Shown piece by piece: positions 33,170-41,657 of a stretch of 64,000 nt of DNA. The position numbers were made by a program, and so were the translations under genes. The stretch is from contig NZ_JAUEQY010000033.1 of the NCBI RefSeq assembly GCF_030406325.1, forward strand, positions 59,332 to 123,331, read 5' to 3'. Source of the stretch: Actinomadura sp. DC4 (GTDB lineage Bacteria; Actinomycetota; Actinomycetes; Streptosporangiales; Streptosporangiaceae). The notes under the pieces were generated by a model, which was given only the letters and a program-made list of their open reading frames with translations, was not told the DNA's origin and ran no database searches. Numbering within the stretch: position 1 is the first letter of the stretch; each line of letters opens with the position of its first letter.

Positions 33170-34153
33170 CTAAGGACGGGGGGCGGCGAACTCCCTCATG
33201 CCTTCCTCGAAGGAGATCGCCGCGCGGAAGCCCAGGCCGGCGGCGGCGCGGTCCGGCGCGGCGACGATGTGCCGGACGTCTCCGAGCCGGTAGCCGCCGG
33301 TCACGACCGGGTCGGGGCCGCCGTACGCCTTGGCCAGCGCGACCGCCATCTCCTCGATCGTGTGCGGCTCGCCGCTCGCGACGTTGTACGGCCGCAGCCC
33401 ATCGGCCGCCTCCGACTCCAGCGCGAGCACGTTCGCGCGGGCGACGTCGCGCACGTGCACGAAGTCGCGCCGCTGCCCGCCGTCCTCGAAGACCCGGGGC
33501 GCCTCTCCGCGTTCGAGGGACGACCGGAAGATCGCGGCCACGCCCGCGTACGGCGTGTCGCGCGGCATCCTCGGCCCGTACACGTTGTGGTAGCGCAGGG
33601 CGACCACCGAACCGCCCACCGCCCGCGCCCACGACGCCGCGAGATGCTCCTGTCCCAGCTTGGTGTCGGCGTAGGCGTTGCGCGGGTCCATGGCCGCGTC
33701 CTCGCCGACCGTGCCGGGCGCGAGGGGAGCGGCGCACGCCGGGCAGCGCGGCTCGAAGCGCCCGGCGGCCAGGTCGGCCTCGGACCGCGGCCCCGGCCGT
33801 ACGCGGCCGTGCTCGCGGCAGTCGTACGCGCCCTCGCCGTAGACCACCATCGAGGAGGCCAGGACGAGCCGGCCGACACCGGCGCGGGCCATCGCGGCGA
33901 GCAGGACGGCGGTGCCCAGCACGTTCGACGACGCGTACTCGGGCAGGTCCGAGACGTCCACCCCCAGCCCGACCTTGGCGGCCTGGTGGCAGACGGCGTC
34001 CACGCCCGTCAGGCACCGCGCGAGGGCGGCCTCGTCGCGCACGTCCCCCCCGGACCGTAGGTCGAACTCGCTTACGTGGTGGCCGCGCCCGCGCAGGGCC
34101 TCGACGACGTGGGAGCCGATGAAGCCGGCGGAGCCGGTGACGAGTACGCGCAT
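33170..34153 (-). CDS. NAD-dependent epimerase/dehydratase (extended SDR)
   Basis: A 327 aa extended SDR acting on a nucleotide sugar. The NAD motif is VTGSAGFIGSHVVEAL and the catalytic YxxxK is YADTK in NAYADTKLGQEHLA; further marks are LRYHNVYGPRMPRDTPYAGV and RRDFVHVRDVARANV. An insert before the active site carries CREHG and RCPACAAPLAPG, a CxxC-containing stretch not usual in the family and possibly zinc-binding. It is divergent from the molybdopterin gene across a CTTAC-containing gap, and its 3' end abuts the MITE-end repeat. The sugar substrate is unknown. Confidence 0.9.
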   Translation of the reverse strand: MRVLVTGSAGFIGSHVVEALRGRGHHVSEFDLRSGGDVRDEAALARCLTGVDAVCHQAAKVGLGVDVSDLPEYASSNVLGTAVLLAAMARAGVGRLVLASSMVVYGEGAYDCREHGRVRPGPRSEADLAAGRFEPRCPACAAPLAPGTVGEDAAMDPRNAYADTKLGQEHLAASWARAVGGSVVALRYHNVYGPRMPRDTPYAGVAAIFRSSLERGEAPRVFEDGGQRRDFVHVRDVARANVLALESEAADGLRPYNVASGEPHTIEEMAVALAKAYGGPDPVVTGGYRLGDVRHIVAAPDRAAAGLGFRAAISFEEGMREFAAPRP

Positions 34154-34215
34154 GCTCTGGAGCAAAGCCGATGTCCCGCGCGCTTTCGGCCTCCGGCCGC
34201 CACCCGTAGCACTTT

Positions 34216-34243
34216 CGTAAGGGCCGATGACGGAGCCCTTACG
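34216..34243. promoter_or_regulatory. Inverted CTTAC boxes between epimerase and molybdoenzyme genes
   Basis: CGTAAGGGC (34216-34224) and GCCCTTACG (34235-34243) form a perfect 9 bp inverted repeat with CGATGACGGA between. The right arm continues as GATC and matches the boxes at 30981 and 31061. It lies in the divergent promoter gap 34154-34294 and is a candidate response-regulator site. Confidence 0.5.
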
Positions 34244-34294
34244 GATCTCCTTCCGGGACCGTCGGTGAGCGCGGGGAAACCTACGGTGAGTCGC

Positions 34295-35593
34295 ATGAGA
34301 TATGGCTACCCGGCGAAGCTGTGGCGCGCCCTGGAACGGCGCCGTCCACCCGGCCTCGATCGGCTCCCCGCGTGGCGGAGCCCGCTGCGGGGCCCGTGGC
34401 TGACCTCGGTGTTCGGCCTGGTCCTCCTGGTGGCCCTGCCCGTGATGATCGTCACCGGGCTGCTGTCGTACGCCGCGTACGCGCCGCGGTTCGGCCAGGC
34501 GTTCCCCGCCCACGTCGGCCTGCTGCGGTTGCCGTTCTTCGACTGGCCGACCCGGCCCGTGTGGCTGTACCGGCTGAACCAGGGCGTGCACGTCATGCTG
34601 GGGCTGGTCCTGGTGCCGGTGGTGCTGGCGAAGCTGTGGTCGGTGGTGCCCAAGCTGTTCGCCTGGCCACCGGCCCGGTCGATCGCCGAGGTCGTCGAGC
34701 GGCTGTCGCTGCTGCTGCTGGTCGGCGGCGTCCTGTTCGAGATCGTCACCGGTGTTCTCAACATCCAGTACGACTACCTGTTCGGGTTCAGCTTCTACAC
34801 CGCGCACTTCTACGGCGCGTGGGTGTTCCTCGGCGCGTTCGCCGTGCACGCCACGATCAAGTTCCCGCACCTGGTCCGCGCGCTGCGCTCCCGGTCGTTC
34901 CGCGAGGAGCTGCGGACCTCCCGCGCCGGCACGCGGCCCGAACCCCTCGACGACGGAGGACTGGTCGCCGTCGACCCCGCCCCGGCGACGCTCAGCCGCC
35001 GGGGCGCCCTGACCCTCGTGGGCGGCGGGAGCGTCCTCGTCGCCGTCCTCACCGTGGGAGAGACCCTCGGCGGGGTCGCTCGCCGGGCGGCGCTGCTGGC
35101 GCCCCGGGGCGGTTACCGCGACACGGCGGCGAACTTCCCGGTCAACCGCACCGCGGTCTCGGCGTCGATCAGGCCCGCCGACGTCGGCGAGGGCTGGCGC
35201 CTGGTGCTGGTCGCCGGGGGGCGCACGGTCCAGCTCGACCGGGCGCGGCTGCTGGCCATGCCGCAGCACACCGCCCGGCTGCCGATCGCCTGCGTCGAGG
35301 GCTGGTCGACCGTGCAGACCTGGAGCGGCGTACGGCTGCGCGACCTCGCGGCGCTCGCCGGCGTGCCGCACCCGTCGTCGGCGCACGTGCGCTCGCTGGA
35401 GCGCGGCGGAGCGTTCAGCCAGGCCGTGCTCCAGGCCAACCAGGTCGCCGACCCCGACGCGCTCCTGGCCCTGCGGGTGAACGGCGCCGACCTGCCGGCC
35501 GACCACGGCTACCCCGCGCGCGTCATCGTGCCCGCGCTGCCGGGCGTGCACAACACCAAATGGGTGCGGTCCATCGAGTTCGGGAGCGCCTGA
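34295..35593 (+). CDS. Fused membrane cytochrome-b-like / molybdopterin oxidoreductase with internal Tat motif
   Basis: A 432 aa fusion. The first ~220 residues hold about four membrane segments with histidines suited to heme b (LNQGVHVMLGLVLV, YTAHFYGAWVFLGAFAVHAT), like a cytochrome b561-type subunit. A twin-arginine motif LSRRGALTLVGGG follows at 233-245, leading into a further membrane segment. The rest is a sulfite-oxidase/YedY-type molybdopterin domain with the Mo-ligand Cys333 in LPIACVEGWSTVQTWSG. In relatives the heme subunit and enzyme are separate proteins. It stops one base before the next gene. Confidence 0.88.
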   Translation: MRYGYPAKLWRALERRRPPGLDRLPAWRSPLRGPWLTSVFGLVLLVALPVMIVTGLLSYAAYAPRFGQAFPAHVGLLRLPFFDWPTRPVWLYRLNQGVHVMLGLVLVPVVLAKLWSVVPKLFAWPPARSIAEVVERLSLLLLVGGVLFEIVTGVLNIQYDYLFGFSFYTAHFYGAWVFLGAFAVHATIKFPHLVRALRSRSFREELRTSRAGTRPEPLDDGGLVAVDPAPATLSRRGALTLVGGGSVLVAVLTVGETLGGVARRAALLAPRGGYRDTAANFPVNRTAVSASIRPADVGEGWRLVLVAGGRTVQLDRARLLAMPQHTARLPIACVEGWSTVQTWSGVRLRDLAALAGVPHPSSAHVRSLERGGAFSQAVLQANQVADPDALLALRVNGADLPADHGYPARVIVPALPGVHNTKWVRSIEFGSA

Positions 35594-35594
35594 G

Positions 35595-37430
35595 ATGCGC
35601 GGCACGCTCAGGAGCGTCAGGGACTTCTACGGCGCCGGCCCGCTGCACCTGCTGGCCCTGATCGGCTGCTTCGCGCTGGCCGGCTACGCGGCGCTGCGGA
35701 CCCTCGCGAACCCGTCCTGGCCGGTGATGCTCGCCTGGTTCGGCGGCGCCGTCATCGGTCACGACCTGGTCGCCTTCCCGCTGTACGCGCTGGCCGACCG
35801 TTCGCTCACCCGGGCGCTGCGGGCGCTGTGGCCCCGGCGTACGGCGACGCCGCCGGCCGGACAGGTCACGGTGCCGGTGGTGAACCACATCCGCGTGCCC
35901 GCTCTGGGGGCCGGGCTGCTGTTCCTGCTCTTCTTCCCCGGCATCGTCCGGCAGGGCGCGGCGACCTACACGTACGCCACCGGGCGCACCCAGCAGCCCT
36001 ACCTCGGCCGCTGGCTGATCCTGGTCGCCGCGATGTTCGCCGTCAGCGCCGTCGTCTACGCCGTACGGACCGGCCATGCCCGTCACCACGCCTCGAAGAC
36101 CGCACGGGGGGAGTGGGCGGCGGTCGCGGCGTGGGCGCTGCTGATCGCCGGGGTCTTCGCCTGGGGGTACGTGCTGCGGCGGGCCGGGCGTTCGCCGGAA
36201 GACGCGCTGCCGCCGCTGCACGCGACGGCCCGGCTGCTGACCTGGCAGCTCCTGCCGGCGATCGGCACGGCCGCGCTGCTCGTCGTTCTCCTCCCCGTCC
36301 TCGCCCGCGGGCTGCGGTGGAGGCCGCTGGCGGCGGCAGGATGGGTGGCCGCAGCCGGATGGGCGGTGGCACTGGCCGTCTCCGAAGGCGCGGCGGGTCT
36401 CACCGGGCCGATCACGACCCCCGGTGAGTACTACGGCGGCCTGAGCGCGATGGGCGGCCATCCGCTGCGGTGGCTCGCCACCTTCACCGAGCAGGCGCAG
36501 CGGTATCCGATCCACGTGAAGGGACACCCGCCCGGCCCGATGCTGATCCTCTGGGCGCTGGACGCGTCCGGCCTCCACGGGCCGGGCTGGGCCGCCGCGG
36601 TGATCATCGCGGTCGGCGGCTCGGCCTCGGTGGCCGTCGCGATCACCGTACGGGCCCTGGCCGGCGAGGAGCTCGCCCGCCGGGCGCTGCCGTTCCTCGT
36701 CCTCACGCCGATGGCCGTGTGGATCGCGACCAGCATGGACGCCCTGTTCATGGGAGCCGGAGCCTGGGCGACCGCGCTGCTCACCCTGGCCGCCACCGCG
36801 CCGGACCCGCGGCGGGGGAGATGCCTGGCCGGCGCCGTCGCGGCCGGGCTGCTGTTCGGGTCGCTGCCCTACCTCAGCTACGGCCTGCTCCCGCTGTTCG
36901 CGGTGCCGCTGGCCGTGCTCATCGTGGCCCGGCCGGGGGCGCGGGTGGTGGCCGCGACGCTCGCCGCGATGACCGTCGTGCCGTTGGCGTTCACCCTCGC
37001 GGGTTTCTGGTGGCCCGACGGCGTGGCCGCCACGCACCTGGCCTACCTGACCACGGGCGGATCGAGCCGCCGGCCGTACCTGTTCTTCCTCATCGGCGAC
37101 TTCGCGGTGCTCGGCCTGCTCACCGGCCCGGCGGTGGCCGCCGGCGTCCCGGCGCTGGCCCGCGCCCTGCGCCGCGGCGTCGGCCGCTCCCTCCCCGAGA
37201 CCGAGCGCGTCCGCGCCGTCGTCGCCCTGCTCGCCGCCGCCGCGCTGCTCGGCACGATCGTCCTCGACCTGGCCGGCCTCACCCGGGGCGAGGTGGAACG
37301 GATCTGGGTGCCGTACGCGGCCTGGCTGACCGCCGCCACGGCACTGCGGCCCGCGCCCGGACGGCGATGGCTCGCCGCCCAGGCCGTGACCGCGATCGTC
37401 GTACAGGCCCTCGTCCACTCACCGTGGTGA
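35595..37430 (+). CDS. Large polytopic membrane protein, GT-C-like glycosyltransferase
   Basis: A 611 aa protein with about 13-15 hydrophobic segments. Residues 1-135 look like a separate small membrane domain (FYGAGPLHLLALIGCFALAG). The remainder resembles GT-C mannosyltransferases, which use a lipid-linked sugar outside the membrane: an early loop YPIHVKGHPPGPMLILWALD and later AYLTTGGSSRRPYLFFLIGD. No classical GT-C acidic pair can be assigned with certainty. It follows the molybdoenzyme with one base between and, with GT2, DUF2064 and the methyltransferase, suggests assembly of a cell-surface glycan. Confidence 0.75.
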   Translation: MRGTLRSVRDFYGAGPLHLLALIGCFALAGYAALRTLANPSWPVMLAWFGGAVIGHDLVAFPLYALADRSLTRALRALWPRRTATPPAGQVTVPVVNHIRVPALGAGLLFLLFFPGIVRQGAATYTYATGRTQQPYLGRWLILVAAMFAVSAVVYAVRTGHARHHASKTARGEWAAVAAWALLIAGVFAWGYVLRRAGRSPEDALPPLHATARLLTWQLLPAIGTAALLVVLLPVLARGLRWRPLAAAGWVAAAGWAVALAVSEGAAGLTGPITTPGEYYGGLSAMGGHPLRWLATFTEQAQRYPIHVKGHPPGPMLILWALDASGLHGPGWAAAVIIAVGGSASVAVAITVRALAGEELARRALPFLVLTPMAVWIATSMDALFMGAGAWATALLTLAATAPDPRRGRCLAGAVAAGLLFGSLPYLSYGLLPLFAVPLAVLIVARPGARVVAATLAAMTVVPLAFTLAGFWWPDGVAATHLAYLTTGGSSRRPYLFFLIGDFAVLGLLTGPAVAAGVPALARALRRGVGRSLPETERVRAVVALLAAAALLGTIVLDLAGLTRGEVERIWVPYAAWLTAATALRPAPGRRWLAAQAVTAIVVQALVHSPW

Positions 37431-37450
37431 CGGATCCACGCGCGGACGTG

Positions 37451-38383
37451 CTATCCGAGGCCGGCGGCCAGGAACGCGTCTCGTGTCGCAGGGTCCTCCA
37501 GCGCGTCCACCTCGTGGAACGCGCGGATCGTCGCGCGGGCCGCCGGGGCGATGTCGAAGATCGGGGAACGCCGGTCGTAGGAGCGCCGCACGACGGTCTC
37601 CGCCTCGGCCGCCGTGAACCCCGACGCGGTGAGGGCCGAACGCACCGCCGCCAGGTCGGGGTGGAGGAAGACCTCCACGAGCTCCGGCACGCGCGGGCCG
37701 ATCAGCCGGCGCTGCGCCGCGGTGAGGCGGGGCCACAGATACCGGAGGAAGGCGCGGAAGTAGGAGTGGTGGCGTCCCTCGTCGGCGGCGTGGTCGGCGA
37801 CCAGGGCGCGTACCGGTTCGGGCAGGCGGCGGTCGAACGGGAGGTCGGCCAGCAGCGAGGACACCAGTGTCTCGCTGACGACGGCGAACACCAGGTCGAC
37901 CAGGGGCCGGTCGGCCGGGTCGAAGCCGTCCCTGAGCCGGGCGAGAAGGTGCGCGAACCGTGGCTCCACCACCGCGTCCGCCGCGACGCCGGTCACCGCC
38001 ACGACCCGCTCGGTGAAGTCGTGGGAGCTCTGTGCGTGCCACGCCTCGTCCGTGGTGATCTTGAACGCGTCGGCGCGCATCGCGGCGGGCAGTCCCGGGA
38101 CTCCCGAGCGGTCCAGGGAGATGTTCGCGGTCACCGGCAGCACGGCGACCTGTTCGAGCACCGTGGTGAAGTGCAGATACTGGTAGAGCGCGTGCACGAG
38201 GAGGCGGTGCGCGACGGCCGGTCCGCGTTCGGCGACCAGCGGGTCGGACACCGCCGGGACCGCCTCCGGCGGGAAGAACACCGTCGCCGGCGACGCCTCC
38301 GCCAGGATCCTCGGCGGCTTGTTCCGTACGCTCGCGCGGTTCTCCCAGTTGCCGAACCTGCTGGAGTAGATCCACGGGTCCAT
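37451..38383 (-). CDS. AurF-like diiron N-oxygenase/oxygenase
   Basis: A 310 aa four-helix diiron protein of the p-aminobenzoate N-oxygenase (AurF) family. All expected ligands are visible: Glu77 (VLEQ), Glu113/His116 (DEAWHAQ), Glu171 (VSETLVS), His198 and Glu202/His205 (ADHAADEGRHHSYF). Such enzymes oxidise amines to hydroxylamine or nitro groups, or hydroxylate carrier-bound residues. It is the last gene of the long minus-strand peptide operon, with its start two bases from the stop of the PqqD-like gene. It probably adds N-O chemistry to the product. Confidence 0.87.
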   Translation of the reverse strand: MDPWIYSSRFGNWENRASVRNKPPRILAEASPATVFFPPEAVPAVSDPLVAERGPAVAHRLLVHALYQYLHFTTVLEQVAVLPVTANISLDRSGVPGLPAAMRADAFKITTDEAWHAQSSHDFTERVVAVTGVAADAVVEPRFAHLLARLRDGFDPADRPLVDLVFAVVSETLVSSLLADLPFDRRLPEPVRALVADHAADEGRHHSYFRAFLRYLWPRLTAAQRRLIGPRVPELVEVFLHPDLAAVRSALTASGFTAAEAETVVRRSYDRRSPIFDIAPAARATIRAFHEVDALEDPATRDAFLAAGLG

Positions 38384-38385
38384 GG

Positions 38386-38655
38386 CTAGCCCGACATCTC
38401 CAGGATGTCGCTCCGCGCCAGCGCGTCGAGGAGCTCCGCGACGTCCCCGACCGCCGCGTCGACCGGGATCGCGTACTTCTCGGCGAGCAGGACGCCGATC
38501 TCCCGGACGCTGCGTCGTCCGTTGATCCCCCGGTAGATGAACGCGGCCGAGTCAGAAAGCTCGAACATCTCCTCGTTGATCGACACGAGCAGCTGACCAC
38601 GGAACTTACGAGCCCGTACGTTCGTGCGCCTCTTCGGGACCGACTCCGGCGTCAC
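38386..38655 (-). CDS. PqqD-like RiPP recognition element
   Basis: An 89 aa stand-alone PqqD-family protein: FRGQLLVSINEEMFELSDSA, FIYRGINGRRSVREI and VAELLDALARSDILEM fit the winged-helix fold that binds leader peptides and delivers them to modifying enzymes. In lasso loci the equivalent is the B1 protein. The GTG start at 38655 overlaps the nucleotidyltransferase stop (GTGA). A longer upstream reading in this frame lies inside that gene and is not used. Its likely partner is the 22-residue peptide encoded at 43011-43079. Confidence 0.9.
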   Translation of the reverse strand: MTPESVPKRRTNVRARKFRGQLLVSINEEMFELSDSAAFIYRGINGRRSVREIGVLLAEKYAIPVDAAVGDVAELLDALARSDILEMSG

Positions 38656-39437
38656 GGGATCTCCACCTCCATGGCGATGTCCTTGCACAGCGTGACGACC
38701 TGCTCCACCCACTGCGCCGGGTCGGCCGGGTCGTAGCCGCGCATCGTCTCGATCTCCCAGTACTCCTCGAAGGTCAGCAGGTCCGGCTTCGCGGCCTGGA
38801 AGCGCCGGGCCCGCCACTTGGTGAGCGCGCCGTACTCGCCGTGCCCGACGAGCAGCGCGTCGATGGCGCAGCCGAAGGCGTCCCGCGCCGAGAGCACCGC
38901 GCTGGGCAGGTCGCCGGCGGCCAGCTGGCCCATCGCGGTCTCGGCCTTCGTGTCGGCCGCGGTGAGCATGTCGGTCAGCACGTACGCCTGGTAGGCGGAC
39001 TCCTCGACCTGCCGCCGCCGGCGGAGCACCCAGGGAAGGCCGGACAGCGGATGGCAGGTCGGCAGCCGCCCGAGGAGGAGCTCCTCGGTGGGGACGAGCC
39101 GGGCGCCCGCCGTACGGTCCTGGTCGAAGGAGTCGCGGGAGACCTTGTCCAGCACCTGGTCCACCTGGTCGTCCAGCCAGTACTTGACCTCCCAGCGCCG
39201 GCCGTCCCGCATGAAGCCGATGGCGTCGACCTCTCCCGGGCTCAACGGCACGGTCACCCGTACGAGCCTGTCGTCCCGGAAGCGCTCGGAGCACACCACG
39301 ACCAGGTCGAGGTCGCTGGCGCCGTGGTCCCAGCCCCGGACCGTCGAGCCGACGACGAACGCGGCCAGGGCGGTGCCGGGCAGCAGCCCGAGCTCCCGGA
39401 GGGCGGGAAGGCAGTGGGCGAACCTGTCCTCGGTCAT
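38652..39437 (-). CDS. Nucleotidyltransferase-fold protein
   Basis: A 261 aa protein with a DNA polymerase-beta-type nucleotidyltransferase core near residues 28-50: FVVGSTVRGWDHGASDLDLV has the GS and DxD metal motifs. A helical C-terminal half follows (SAYQAYVLTDMLTAADTKAE). Similar nucleotidyltransferases occur beside the kinase in paeninodin-type lasso loci; other family members transfer AMP to small molecules. It is coupled by ATGA to the Asn-synthetase-like gene and by GTGA to PqqD. The substrate could be the peptide or a sugar intermediate. Confidence 0.83.
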   Translation of the reverse strand: MTEDRFAHCLPALRELGLLPGTALAAFVVGSTVRGWDHGASDLDLVVVCSERFRDDRLVRVTVPLSPGEVDAIGFMRDGRRWEVKYWLDDQVDQVLDKVSRDSFDQDRTAGARLVPTEELLLGRLPTCHPLSGLPWVLRRRRQVEESAYQAYVLTDMLTAADTKAETAMGQLAAGDLPSAVLSARDAFGCAIDALLVGHGEYGALTKWRARRFQAAKPDLLTFEEYWEIETMRGYDPADPAQWVEQVVTLCKDIAMEVEIP

Positions 39438-41626
39438 CGGCCGGCTCCCTGGGTCACGGCGACGCCGGCGTCCAGGGCGTCCCACAGCTCGGTGGCCACC
39501 GACTCGTACGCGACACCCGCCGAGGCGAGCACGTCCTTGACGCTGCGCCGCCCGTCGACCGCGCGCAGGAACGCGCACCACTCCGGGTCGGTCGCGACGT
39601 ACTCGAACCGCCCGCCGACGGCGAGGTAGAGCGTGTCCGGGTCGGCCGGCTCGGCGACCAGCAGGACGTCCGGGGCGAGGGCGACCACGTCGTGTTCGCG
39701 GGGTTCGGGGCAGCGGCGCATCGCGGTGGTCAGGCCGGCGACGTCCCGGTCCCAGTCCGTGACCGGCGCCGCGGACAGGATCGCCGCCCGGGGCGCGTCG
39801 ATCGGCGGCACCGGGGGCCGCCGGGCCATCTGGTCGAGATGCCCGAGGTTGACCAGCCGCAGCAGGAACTCGACGTCGAAGGGCTCCATCTCACCTTCCA
39901 GACGGCGCAGCATCGCGTGCAGCGCGGCCGGCCGCAGGTGGTCCTGGGCGCCGGGACTCGCCAGAGCCTCCTCCAGCAGCGCGTCCCCGTCCTGGCCCAG
40001 CATCCGCACCATGGCCCGGTGGGTGAAACCGGTGCCCTCGCCGTAGAAGAACGGCACCTTCGGCCGGTCCGCGACGGACGCGGGCAGCAGGTCGCGCACC
40101 GCGTCGCGCAGGATCCGCTTGTCCCACAGCAGGCCCGCGCGGCGGCCGGCCGGGATGGTGGCCAGCAGCTCGACGATGCGGTGGTCGAGGAAGGGCACGC
40201 GCGCCTCGACGCCGTTGCCCGCGGCGGTCCGGTCCTCGTGCCAGCAGTTGTACTGCTGGACGTGCCGGTGCTTCCAGGCCACGAAGGCGGCGTACGGGTC
40301 GGCCGGCAGCCGCCCGGCGCCGTCCCGCAGCAGGCCCTCGGCGAGCAGCTCGCCGTGCTCCCACCAGGGCGCCAGGGCCGGGGCGCCGTGCAGCGCCGAC
40401 GCGCGGGCCATGTCCCGTACGCCCGCCTCGAAGCCCGCCCACCCGTCGCCCCGGGTGATCGTGGTGGAGTAGCCGCCGTTGTACTCGTCGCTGGCCTGGC
40501 CCAGCAGCATCCCCCGCAGCTCGGGGCGTACGTGCTTGGCATAGCGGTAGAGCTCGTACTTGTAGTACTGCTCCGCGTTGCACAGCGGGGTCTCGAGCAG
40601 CCAGAGCAGGCGCTTCCACTCCTCGACGCCGGGCGTACGGCCGGGCTCGAACACCAGCTGGTGGTTGGGCATGCCGAGCGCCCGCGCCACCCGGTGACCG
40701 TGCTCGGCGTCGCCGTTGGCCAGCGTGCTGGCGGACAGGACGCTGAAGGTGTGGATCGTGCCGCCCTGACCCGCGGCGAGCGCCGCCACGGAGGCGGAGT
40801 CGACGCCCCCGCTGAGGAACAGCCCCACCTCGGTGTCGGCGGCGGCGCAGTCGGCCACCGAGGCGGCGAGCAGCTCCCGGTACGCGCGGATGAGCTCGTC
40901 GTCGGAGGCGTCGCCGTCACCGTCGAGGCCGGGCAGCTCCCAGTACGTGCGGTGCTCGGTGCGCCCGGTCGTCAGGTCGATGGTGACGATGCCGCCCGCC
41001 GGCACCGTCTCGATGCCGTGGAACCAGGTGTTGACCGGCTCGTGGCTGAGGTAGGGCGCGATGTTCATGGACTGGTCGGCCAGCGCACCCTCCCAGTCCA
41101 GCTCACGCCGGCAGTCAGGGTGCTGGAACAGCGCCTTGATCTCCGAGGCGAACAGCACGGTGTCGCCCGTACGGGTGTAGTACAGCGGCTTGATGCCGAA
41201 CCGGTCGCGCGCGAACACCAGCCTGCCGGCGGCGCGATCCCACAGGGCGATGGCGTACATGCCGGCGACATCGTCGAGGAAACGCTCGCCGCGCAGGGCG
41301 TACAGGTGGGGGAGTACCTCACAGTCGGACCTGGTGCGCATCGGGACGCCGGCCAGCGGCCCCTTCTCCAGCTCACGGTGGTTGTAGACCTCGCCGTTCG
41401 CGATCAGCACCGTGCGCCGGTCCCGGCTGTAGAGCGGCTGGTCGCCGTTGTCCGGTCCGACCAGGGCGAGGCGGCGGAAGCCCATCGCCACCGGCCCGGA
41501 GCGGAACACCTGCTCGCCGTCGGGACCACGGTGTCCCACGGCGTGCGTCATCCGGTCGAGCAGCGCCTCGTCGCGCGCGGACAGGTCACCGCCGCCGAGG
41601 CGCGCCATCCCCGTCAGGCCACACAT
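39434..41626 (-). CDS. Asparagine-synthetase-like amidotransferase with C-terminal PqqD-like domain
   Basis: A 730 aa protein. Residues 1-210 are a class II glutaminase with the Cys2 nucleophile intact (MCGLTGMARL) and HRGPDGEQ and NGEVYNH motifs. The ATP-pyrophosphatase half has LFLSGGVDSASVAAL (about residue 262) and the ARVPFLDHRIVELLATIP end. Residues about 640-725 form an additional PqqD-like winged helix (YLAVGGRFEYVATDPEWCAF, then VDGRRSVKDVLASAG). Lasso cyclases are AsnB homologues, but ordinary ones lack this tail. It may activate a peptide carboxylate as AMP ester for amide bond formation. Coupled by ATGA to the nucleotidyltransferase. Confidence 0.9.
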   Translation of the reverse strand: MCGLTGMARLGGGDLSARDEALLDRMTHAVGHRGPDGEQVFRSGPVAMGFRRLALVGPDNGDQPLYSRDRRTVLIANGEVYNHRELEKGPLAGVPMRTRSDCEVLPHLYALRGERFLDDVAGMYAIALWDRAAGRLVFARDRFGIKPLYYTRTGDTVLFASEIKALFQHPDCRRELDWEGALADQSMNIAPYLSHEPVNTWFHGIETVPAGGIVTIDLTTGRTEHRTYWELPGLDGDGDASDDELIRAYRELLAASVADCAAADTEVGLFLSGGVDSASVAALAAGQGGTIHTFSVLSASTLANGDAEHGHRVARALGMPNHQLVFEPGRTPGVEEWKRLLWLLETPLCNAEQYYKYELYRYAKHVRPELRGMLLGQASDEYNGGYSTTITRGDGWAGFEAGVRDMARASALHGAPALAPWWEHGELLAEGLLRDGAGRLPADPYAAFVAWKHRHVQQYNCWHEDRTAAGNGVEARVPFLDHRIVELLATIPAGRRAGLLWDKRILRDAVRDLLPASVADRPKVPFFYGEGTGFTHRAMVRMLGQDGDALLEEALASPGAQDHLRPAALHAMLRRLEGEMEPFDVEFLLRLVNLGHLDQMARRPPVPPIDAPRAAILSAAPVTDWDRDVAGLTTAMRRCPEPREHDVVALAPDVLLVAEPADPDTLYLAVGGRFEYVATDPEWCAFLRAVDGRRSVKDVLASAGVAYESVATELWDALDAGVAVTQGAGR

Positions 41627-41657
41627 CTCTCGTCACTCCTCTGGATCCCCGGCGCGG

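Noticed and set aside
38386..39294. Long reading of the PqqD frame (302 codons)
   Set aside because: The upstream part is out-of-frame text of the nucleotidyltransferase; the GTGA overlap at 38655 gives a proper PqqD start.
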